DNA of 17,134 nucleotides from an uncultured bacterium. Lineage in GTDB: Bacteria; Pseudomonadota; Alphaproteobacteria; SP197. The notes beneath the pieces were generated by a model, which had not been told where the DNA came from, made no database searches, and worked only from the letters and a program-made list of their open reading frames with translations. Shown here one piece after another: positions 7,536-13,375 of the stretch. The position numbers and the translations under genes were made by a program. The DNA lies in assembly GCA_938014945.1 (NCBI GenBank), contig CALLQH010000121.1, positions 1-17,134 of the forward strand. The letters run 5' to 3'. Within the stretch, counting starts at the first letter, position 1. The number at the start of each line of letters is the position of its first letter.

Positions 7536-7619
7536 GGCTGTGCCGCCTCCCGCGGCCGTTCGTTCTTCTTGGTGTCGAGCGTCCGCGACAACGCAGCGGG
7601 CGTCAATCGCGCGCCGCGG

Positions 7620-8498
7620 TCAACCGGCGTAGCGCGGTTCCGGACGGCCGCGATAACCGCTGCCCTCGATGACGAACACCGCACCGGCGTCGGCAGCCTT
7701 CGGTTCGATGCCCCAGAAGGGACGGCCCAGGGTGGTGACGAACATGAGGTCGAGGTCCGGGCCGCCGAACATGACGCTGGCGGTCACCTGCCCCGGCAGG
7801 GCGATGCGGTTGTCGATACGGCCGTCGGGGGCAATACGCAGGATTTCGCCCACGCCGAACTGCGCCGACCACAGGAAGCCTTCGGCGTCCACGGTGCAGC
7901 CGTCCGGGTCGATGCCGCCTATCAGCACCCGCCCCTCGCCCAGTGTTCCCGTGGCGGGATCGTAGGCGAAGGCTTCGATGGTGAAGAGGTCGCCGCGACC
8001 GGCGACATAGAGCGTGCGCCCGTCCGGGCTGAAGCAGGGACCGTTGAAACAGCCGAAACCGCCGAGCAGGGTTGTCACCGTGCCGTCGGCGGCGAGACTC
8101 ACCATGTCGCAGACCGGCTCGGGCCCGTTGCCCTCGCCCACCGCACCGTGCATGCCGCCGGAAAGGAAACGCCCGGCAGGATCGACCTTGCCGTCATTGA
8201 AGCGCACGAGGTCGCGGCCCGCGAACGGTTCACAGAGCAGGCTGCAGGCACCGCTTGCGGGATCGAAGGCATGGAAGCCCTGATCCATCGCCAGCACCAG
8301 CCCGCCGTTGCGGCGCACCGCCAGGCTGCCGACCCCCGATCCCGGCAGGTCCCAGCGCCGGGTCGTACGGGATGCCCAGTCATGGCGGTAGAGCGCGGGC
8401 GCCAGGCTATCGACCCAGTAGAGCGCCTGTTCGGCGACATCCCACAGCGGGCCTTCGCCCAGGTGGCAACGGCTGTCATCAAGCGGACGTATCATCAT
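7620..8498 (-). CDS. SMP-30/gluconolactonase/LRE family protein, copy 2 (292 aa)
   Basis: This is the second member of the tandem pair and the first gene of the leftward cluster. It has the same beta-propeller fold signatures and the same predicted metal ligands at identical positions: Glu15 (CHLGEGPLWD), Asn152 (FNGPCFSPDGRT) and Asp199 (DPDGCTVDAEGFLW). The motif RFNDGKVDPAGRF is at 99-111. The frame is open further upstream to 8573, but those residues are not family-like. The ATG at 8498 gives MMIRPLDD, aligned with MDIRPLDD of copy 1 and giving the same length of 292. Differences between copies cluster in surface segments such as 115-131. Both are predicted active, so specialisation for different lactones, or dosage, are open alternatives. 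Confidence 0.88.
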   Translation of the reverse strand: MMIRPLDDSRCHLGEGPLWDVAEQALYWVDSLAPALYRHDWASRTTRRWDLPGSGVGSLAVRRNGGLVLAMDQGFHAFDPASGACSLLCEPFAGRDLVRFNDGKVDPAGRFLSGGMHGAVGEGNGPEPVCDMVSLAADGTVTTLLGGFGCFNGPCFSPDGRTLYVAGRGDLFTIEAFAYDPATGTLGEGRVLIGGIDPDGCTVDAEGFLWSAQFGVGEILRIAPDGRIDNRIALPGQVTASVMFGGPDLDLMFVTTLGRPFWGIEPKAADAGAVFVIEGSGYRGRPEPRYAG

Positions 8499-8528
8499 TG
8501 CAGGTGCTCGCTCCGCGCGGCTTCGTGA

Positions 8529-8543
8529 CTGGACCGGGACCAG
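8529..8543. promoter_or_regulatory. Candidate operator: 15-bp interrupted palindrome in a divergent promoter region
   Basis: CTGGACCGGGACCAG is an inverted repeat with six of seven base pairs formed around a central G. It lies in the 92-bp gap between the lactonase copy 2 start (leftward) and the transferase start (rightward), where one regulator could control both. No regulator gene is visible in the window. GC-rich palindromes can arise by chance, so this is a weak call. Confidence 0.3.
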
Positions 8544-8580
8544 CCGACACGCCATCGTGGGGCGCGTCAACACGACAATC

Positions 8581-8586
8581 GGAGGG
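8581..8586 (+). promoter_or_regulatory. Ribosome binding site of the glutathione transferase gene
   Basis: GGAGGG lies 4 nt before the ATG at 8591. It fixes the start, because the reading frame continues open more than 300 bp upstream, through sequence antisense to the lactonase gene that does not resemble a transferase. Confidence 0.75.
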
Positions 8587-8590
8587 TGCG

Positions 8591-9250
8591 ATGCTGAAGG
8601 TTCTGGGACGGGCCAATTCGTCGAACGTGCAGAAGGTGATGTGGACGATCGGCGAGCTGGGCCTGGCGCACGAGCGCGTCGACCTGGGCGGCGCCTTCGG
8701 CGGCCTCGACAAACCCGATTACGTCAAGCTCAACCCCAACGGCGTGGTGCCGACCCTGATCGACGGCGATCTGGTGATGTGGGAATCCAATGCCATGGTG
8801 CGACACCTGGCGTCCAAGCACGATGCCGGCGGCCTTTGGCCCAGCGACCCCAACCAGCGCGCCATTGCCGACATGTGGATGGACTGGCAGCAGACCACCC
8901 TGCTGCGCGACTGGGTCGCCGTGTTCTTCGGCGTCTACCGCACGCCCGAACAGTACCGCGACAAGGCCGCCAACGACGCCGCGATCAAGCGCCTGGGCGG
9001 CCACTACGCGACGGTCGATGCCCGCCTGGAGGGCCGCAGGTTCATCGCCGGCGACCGCCTGACCATGGGCGACATTCCGCTGGGCATGTCGCTCTACCGC
9101 TATTTCGAGATGGACATTGAACGCCCGAAGCTGCCCAACGTGGAGGCCTGGTATGCGCGCCTGCAGGAGCGCCCTGCCTACCGCGAGCACGCCATGGTGG
9201 ACTTCTCCTCGATGAAGGACACGCTGATCCCGCCGGGAGCGAAGAAGTAG
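8591..9250 (+). CDS. Glutathione S-transferase family protein, 219 aa
   Basis: This is a cytosolic-type glutathione transferase with an N-terminal thioredoxin fold (about 1-80) and an all-helical C-terminal domain (about 90-205). The N-terminus MLKVLGRANSSNVQKVMW carries the Ser/Asn region where the catalytic residue of the Ser-type bacterial classes sits. NPNGVVPTL (47-55) contains the cis-proline that contacts glutathione. ESNAMVRHLA (64-73) is the 'E-S' glutathione-binding motif, and 'LTMGDIPLGMSLYR' is the N-capping box with its conserved Asp. Length is normal. It diverges from the lactonase/importer cluster and converges on the amidohydrolase gene. Bacterial relatives detoxify electrophiles or act in ring-cleavage and isomerisation steps of catabolism; the substrate here is unknown. 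Confidence 0.9.
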   Translation: MLKVLGRANSSNVQKVMWTIGELGLAHERVDLGGAFGGLDKPDYVKLNPNGVVPTLIDGDLVMWESNAMVRHLASKHDAGGLWPSDPNQRAIADMWMDWQQTTLLRDWVAVFFGVYRTPEQYRDKAANDAAIKRLGGHYATVDARLEGRRFIAGDRLTMGDIPLGMSLYRYFEMDIERPKLPNVEAWYARLQERPAYREHAMVDFSSMKDTLIPPGAKK

Positions 9251-9252
9251 CA

Positions 9253-9277
9253 GCGCGCCGCAGACCCGCCGGCGCGC
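9253..9277. terminator. GC hairpin between convergent genes
   Basis: GCGCGCCG (9253-9260) pairs perfectly with CGGCGCGC (9270-9277) around a 9-nt loop. It occupies the 45-bp gap between the transferase stop and the stop of the convergent amidohydrolase, and could serve both. There is no T-run, so it is a stem-loop of terminator-like position rather than a canonical intrinsic terminator. Confidence 0.5.
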
Positions 9278-9295
9278 AGGCCGTGTGCAGGAGGC

Positions 9296-10621
9296 TCAGG
9301 TATCCCAGAAACGCACCGGCTTGCCCTGGGGCGTGGCGGCCAGCTCGCCGTCGCGCATGGCGAAGCCGCCGCGGATGATGGTCGCCATCGGCCAGCCCTG
9401 GACTTCCATGCCGTCGAAGGGCGTCCAGCCGACACGGCTGTGCATCATGTCGTGGGTCAGGGTGCGTCGCGCCTTCAGGTCGACGACGGTGAAGTCGGCG
9501 TCGTAGCCCAGCGCGATGCGGCCCTTGCCGCGGATGTTGTAGATGCGCTGGGGACCCGAGCAGAGCAGATCAACGACACGGGCGAGCGACAGCCTGCCCG
9601 ACGCCGCATGCGACAGCATCAGCGGCAGCATGGTCTCCACGCCCGGCATGCCCGACGGGCTCGCCGGATAGGGCTTGTCCTTTTCCTCCCGCGTGTGGGG
9701 CGCGTGATCGGAGCCAAGGACGTCGATCACGCCCTCGCGCACCGCGTGCCACAGGGCGTCGCGATGGCGTGCCTCGCGGATCGGCGGGTTCATCTGGGCC
9801 AGAGTGCCCATGCGCGTATAGCAGTCGGGCGCGGCCATGGTCAGATGCTGGGGCGTGGCCTCGACCGTGGCGACATCCTTCACGCCTGCGAGGAATTCCA
9901 GCTCCTCGGCCGTCGTGATGTGCAGGACATGGATCGGCCGGTTTGCCTCGCGCGCCAGGGCGACGATGCGCTGGGTCGCCTTCAGCGCGGATTCGACATC
10001 GCGCCAGTTGGGATGGTCGGCGACGTCGCCGCTCTCCTCGGCGATCTTCTTGCGCTCCTTCAGGCGGGGCTCGTCCTCGGCATGGATGGCGACGCGGCGG
10101 CGCCCGGCGGCCAGCACGCGGGCCAGCGCCGCATCGTCCTCCACCAGCAGGCTGCCGGTGGAACTGCCCATGAAGATCTTGACGCCGCAGCAGCCAGGCA
10201 TGCGCTCCAGCTCGGCCAACGCATCGGCATTGTCGGCCGCGCCGATGAAAAAGGCGTGGTCGCACAGCATGCGCCCGGCCGCGCGCTTGAGCTTGTCCTC
10301 CATCGCCTCGGCTGTGGTGGTGGAGGGATTGGTATTGGGCATCTCGAAGACGGCGGTGACGCCACCCGCTACAGCGGCAGCCGAACCGGTCGCCAGGTCT
10401 TCCTTGTGCTCGTTGCCGGGCTCGCGGAAGTGAACCTGGGTGTCGATGACACCCGGCAGAACGGTAAGACCCGCGGCATCGAACACCTCGCCACCCTGTT
10501 CGGCGGCAATGCTGCCGATCCGCACGATACGGCCGTCGCGGACGCCGATATCGGTATCAAGCAGACCGCCGGGCGTGAACACCCGGCCGCCGCGCAGAAT
10601 GAGATCGAAGGTTTCGGCCAC
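9296..10621 (-). CDS. Dihydroorotase-like cyclic amidohydrolase (class I), 441 aa
   Basis: This metal-dependent amidohydrolase is closest, by motifs, to class I dihydroorotase, which interconverts carbamoyl-aspartate and dihydroorotate in pyrimidine synthesis. Visible residues are the strand-1 motif DTQVHFREPG (60-69), the lysine expected to be carboxylated, K148 (GVKIFMGSSTG), H180 (AIHAEDE), H234 (HVLHITT) and D305 (GSDHAPH). The motif MNPPIR (277-282) follows the dihydroorotase pattern. The first His of the usual D-x-H-x-H metal motif is Gln62. I recall the same substitution in a broad alphaproteobacterial group annotated as dihydroorotase, so it may be a subfamily trait. The start is GTG at 10621 with GGAG seven nt upstream. 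No other pyrimidine gene is adjacent. A hydantoinase- or allantoinase-type activity on another cyclic ureide remains possible. Confidence 0.85.
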   Translation of the reverse strand: MAETFDLILRGGRVFTPGGLLDTDIGVRDGRIVRIGSIAAEQGGEVFDAAGLTVLPGVIDTQVHFREPGNEHKEDLATGSAAAVAGGVTAVFEMPNTNPSTTTAEAMEDKLKRAAGRMLCDHAFFIGAADNADALAELERMPGCCGVKIFMGSSTGSLLVEDDAALARVLAAGRRRVAIHAEDEPRLKERKKIAEESGDVADHPNWRDVESALKATQRIVALAREANRPIHVLHITTAEELEFLAGVKDVATVEATPQHLTMAAPDCYTRMGTLAQMNPPIREARHRDALWHAVREGVIDVLGSDHAPHTREEKDKPYPASPSGMPGVETMLPLMLSHAASGRLSLARVVDLLCSGPQRIYNIRGKGRIALGYDADFTVVDLKARRTLTHDMMHSRVGWTPFDGMEVQGWPMATIIRGGFAMRDGELAATPQGKPVRFWDT

Positions 10622-10820
10622 GGCGCGGCTCCAGATCGTTCGTGAAAGGGAGACTCCAGCCTAAAGCGGATTGCGGCGGCGGGAAACGCCCGAGGTGTCC
10701 CGGCGCTCTTTGTGGTGCCATGCGAGCGGCGCGGGGCAGCCATCCCGAGCCAGCGTTTGCCGGCCATGCCGCGGCCAGCCATATCGGCAGAAGTACAACC
10801 CCAGATGCTTCGAAAGGCCC
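10622..10820. other. Intergenic region with no recognised gene
   Basis: About 200 bp separate the GTG start of the amidohydrolase from a small plus-strand ORF. The region must hold the amidohydrolase promoter, but no convincing -35/-10 pair is visible on either strand. Short open frames cross it on the plus strand, without a ribosome site or recognisable protein. I see no RNA gene. Confidence 0.4.
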
Positions 10821-10943
10821 ATGGCCATGAACTACGTCACGCTTCCCTTCCTGGGCCTGGCCCAGGCCATTTCCTCCATGTCGGTTCCCGCCAGTCGCGC
10901 CGATGCCGCGCCGCGTGCAAAGACTCCCCGCAAGGGCCGCTGA
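10821..10943 (+). CDS. Possible small protein, 40 aa (hypothetical)
   Basis: A short frame encodes MAMNYVTLPFLGLAQAISSM followed by a basic, Ala/Pro/Lys/Arg-rich tail ending TPRKGR. GAAAGG at 10812-10817 lies 9 nt before a second in-frame ATG at 10827, giving a 38-residue alternative. Third codon positions are strongly G/C-rich, as in the real genes here, but so is the background. The first half is mildly hydrophobic and could be a short amphipathic or membrane-associated segment. I do not recognise it. It could equally be untranslated sequence carrying the hairpin at 10850-10866. Confidence 0.3.
   Translation: MAMNYVTLPFLGLAQAISSMSVPASRADAAPRAKTPRKGR
10850..10866. terminator. Short perfect hairpin downstream of the diguanylate cyclase gene
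   Basis: CCTGGGC (10850-10856) pairs with GCCCAGG (10860-10866) around a 3-nt loop. It lies about 95 bp beyond the stop of the minus-strand cyclase gene and inside the putative small plus-strand ORF. It may terminate the leftward transcript; no T-run supports this. Confidence 0.3.
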
Positions 10944-10961
10944 GCGCCTGATCGCGCCGTA

Positions 10962-12566
10962 TCAAGCCGGATCGGATATGACCCGGTTGCGGCCGCTGTC
11001 CTTGGCCGCGTAAAGCAGTTCGTCGGCGCGGGCGATGATTTGGTGGATGGCCTCGCCCTCCCTGCGCATGGTTGCTCCCGCGCTGACGGTGATCTTGTTG
11101 GGGGGGATCGGCTCCAGGTCGTCGATGGCTTCCGTCGCGGCGCGGACACGTTCGGCAAAGGTGCGAACCGCATCGATGTCGTGCTCGACAAGCACGGCGA
11201 TGAACTCCTCCCCGCCGTAGCGGAAGACGAGGTCGGAGCGTCGCGCCGAGCGCAGCATGATCTGCGCGAAGCGGCGCAGGACGCGATCGCCCAGCGCATG
11301 CCCCCAGGTATCGTTGACCCGCTTGAAGTGATCGAGGTCGAAGGAGACGACGGCGATTCCGGCAAGGCGTCCGCGGTCGTCCATGGCCAGAAGCTCGGGC
11401 AGCACCTCGTCGGCATGACGGCGGTTGGCAAGGCCGGTGAGCGGGTCGCGGGTCGCGCGTTCCTTGATCTGTGCGATCTGTACCAGGGCCAGGGTCACGA
11501 CAAGGGTCAGCATCACCCCCAGCAGCCCCAGCCCGATGGTCGCATTGAGGTTGTCGCGCCGTGCCGCAGCCAGGGCTGGAATGGGAGCGAGGACATGCAA
11601 CGTTATGCGCTCGCGCTCCAGCGAGGCATCCGCATGAACGCTGGTGCCGTCGTCCGGCACCGTGCCCTCGTGGAGTCCCGTGTGGGATTCGGTGGGCGTA
11701 TCAGCGAAGCCGATCCTGCCGTAGCGCAACAGAAGCGCATCCTCGCTCATGCCCCGCATCAGCCCCGGATCCACGGTAGTAAAGAGCAGATCGGTTTCAC
11801 TGGAAACCACGACGATGCCGTTGCGATCGCTGAGATAGACCGTCTCCGACCCTCGTTCGATCGGCAGCAACATGCGGGCCGATGAGGTGGCAACGATCAC
11901 CGCCCCCTCGTGGAAAGAGCCAATCTGGATACGGTGGCCAAAGAAGAACATGGGCGCCCCGGTCACCGGATCGACCCCGAAACGCTCCCCCTGTCCGTCA
12001 ATCATGGTCTGCATGAAATAGTCGCGCCCGGAGAAGCTGGCGCCAAGGTGGTCAGCCTTCTGCAGCGCATCGCTGCTGGCAACGACATATCCCCCGTCCG
12101 TCACCAGATAGATGCCCTCGAGATTCAGGCTGCTCGCGGTTTGCTCAAGTTCCCGGCTGAGCAACAGCATGTCGTCTCGCTGGAGCAGGTTGGGCCAAAA
12201 ACGGCGGGGCGTCGTCCGCGCCATGAGATCGAATTTGACCAGGGCGCGGCTCAGGCGCTCCTGACCGGCAAGCAGCGCGGGGATCGCGCGCAAGGCGTCC
12301 AAGCGCCGACCTACGGCATGGGCGCCGACATTGGCGATGAGTACGGCTTCCTGTGTTGTCGCCTCGACGCGCCGATCCATCATCAGGTCCAGACGCCAGA
12401 CGCCGACATAGACCATCGCGGCGATCCATGCGGCGGCGCAGGTGCAGGCAATCAGGATGATGAAACGAATACGCGCGCGGAGCCCTGCCACGGGACGTTC
12501 CGCGCGCGCGTGGACATCGACAGTCAACCTCGCCCCCAATCGGTCCTGCTCTCGTGCAGCTGCCAT
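10962..12566 (-). CDS. Membrane diguanylate cyclase with DctB-like (dCache/PDC) periplasmic sensor
   Basis: Using the ATG at 12566 the protein has 534 residues. A short basic cytoplasmic N-terminus leads to a first membrane span at about 33-57. A periplasmic region of about 285 residues follows, then a second span at about 341-365 and a GGDEF domain at about 370-530. The periplasmic segment near 145-210 (LEGIYLVTDGGYVVASSDA, then GRDYFMQTM) resembles the double-PDC sensor of DctB and relatives. Those bind C4-dicarboxylates or other small carboxylates. The active site reads GGEEF (451-455). R442-x-x-D445 lies exactly five residues before it, an intact inhibitory I-site. It should thus make cyclic-di-GMP from two GTP and be feedback-inhibited. 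A GTG at 12608 would add 14 residues but has no ribosome site. The gene follows the phosphodiesterase gene by 64 bp. Confidence 0.88.
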   Translation of the reverse strand: MAAAREQDRLGARLTVDVHARAERPVAGLRARIRFIILIACTCAAAWIAAMVYVGVWRLDLMMDRRVEATTQEAVLIANVGAHAVGRRLDALRAIPALLAGQERLSRALVKFDLMARTTPRRFWPNLLQRDDMLLLSRELEQTASSLNLEGIYLVTDGGYVVASSDALQKADHLGASFSGRDYFMQTMIDGQGERFGVDPVTGAPMFFFGHRIQIGSFHEGAVIVATSSARMLLPIERGSETVYLSDRNGIVVVSSETDLLFTTVDPGLMRGMSEDALLLRYGRIGFADTPTESHTGLHEGTVPDDGTSVHADASLERERITLHVLAPIPALAAARRDNLNATIGLGLLGVMLTLVVTLALVQIAQIKERATRDPLTGLANRRHADEVLPELLAMDDRGRLAGIAVVSFDLDHFKRVNDTWGHALGDRVLRRFAQIMLRSARRSDLVFRYGGEEFIAVLVEHDIDAVRTFAERVRAATEAIDDLEPIPPNKITVSAGATMRREGEAIHQIIARADELLYAAKDSGRNRVISDPA

Positions 12567-12630
12567 AAGCGCTCTCACGGAATGATCGCCCGAGAGGGCA
12601 AATCGCACAACCGGCTGAGGCTACACTCGC

Positions 12631-13365
12631 CTAGGTCGCAACAACGCTTTCCGGATTGTCGGAAAAGATGTAGTCGGCGCCACGGCTGCGCAGCGTGGCG
12701 GCGAGTTCCGGATCATTGACCGTGTAGACGCCGACCTTCAGGCCACGCCGATGGGCGCGGCCGATCAGCGCCTCGCTCGCCAGCGAGGCATCGACATGCA
12801 CGGCCCGGCAGCGCAGCAGGCGGGTATGGAGCCGCCACAGCTTCACCGGCTTCCGCCACATCAGCAGGGCAAGCGGCTGGTCCGCGTTGGCCAGGCGCGA
12901 CCAGTAGAGCGCGCGCAGGCTGAAGCTGGAGATCAGCGGGCGCCCCATGGCCGCGGGCCAGCGTTCGGCAACCACGGCTGCAACCGCGCGGGCGCAGCGG
13001 CGCAGGGCACCGCAATCGTTCTTGATCTCGATGTTGGGCATCAGCCCCAGCACTGCGCAGGTATCGAGCGTCTGGGCCAGGGTCGGCACCCGTTCGTCAC
13101 GCCACTCCGGCCCGAACCAGGATCCGGCATCCAGCTCGGCGATGCGCCGGGCGACCAGGAAACGCACCGGCATGTCGAGGCCGGTCGTGCGCTCCAGGTT
13201 GGGATCGTGCACGACCACGGGCACGCCGTCGCGCGAGAGCTGAACGTCGAACTCGACCCAGTCGCAGCCCAGTTCCGCGGCGCGCCCGAAACCGCCCAGC
13301 GTGTTCTCGGGCGCGTGGGCCGCGCAGCCGCGATGGCCGACGACGCTGGGCTGGCTGGCGGCCAC
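12631..13365 (-). CDS. Glycerophosphodiester phosphodiesterase (UgpQ/GDPD family), 244 aa
   Basis: This is a cytoplasmic-type enzyme that hydrolyses glycerophosphodiesters to glycerol-3-phosphate and an alcohol, using a metal in a TIM barrel. Family residues are all visible: the catalytic pair His11-Arg12 (VVGHRG), PENT (19-22), the acidic ligands Glu38 and Asp40 (WVEFDVQLSRDG), the second catalytic His53 (VVVHD) and Glu113/Lys115 (NIEIKND). The C-terminal 'GVYTVND' and 'DYIFSDNPE' are standard. No signal peptide is present, which favours intracellular UgpQ-like over periplasmic GlpQ-like function. The start is GTG at 13365, preceded by a GGCAGGGA ribosome site. It begins 10 bp after the acyl-CoA dehydrogenase stop, so the two are one transcript. 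Confidence 0.9.
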   Translation of the reverse strand: MAASQPSVVGHRGCAAHAPENTLGGFGRAAELGCDWVEFDVQLSRDGVPVVVHDPNLERTTGLDMPVRFLVARRIAELDAGSWFGPEWRDERVPTLAQTLDTCAVLGLMPNIEIKNDCGALRRCARAVAAVVAERWPAAMGRPLISSFSLRALYWSRLANADQPLALLMWRKPVKLWRLHTRLLRCRAVHVDASLASEALIGRAHRRGLKVGVYTVNDPELAATLRSRGADYIFSDNPESVVAT

Positions 13366-13375
13366 GATCCCTGCC

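Noticed and set aside
7536..7619. Full sigma70 promoter before lactonase copy 1
   Set aside because: TTGACG is present, but the sequence 17 bp downstream (GACGCT) is not an acceptable -10 box, so it is reported only as a shared TTGAC word.
6459..8528. A 689-codon plus-strand open frame spanning both lactonase genes
   Set aside because: It is antisense to two real genes. Its internal repeat merely mirrors the lactonase duplication.
8255..8590. Upstream extension of the glutathione transferase frame
   Set aside because: The added residues are antisense to the lactonase gene and unlike any transferase. A strong ribosome site supports the ATG at 8591.
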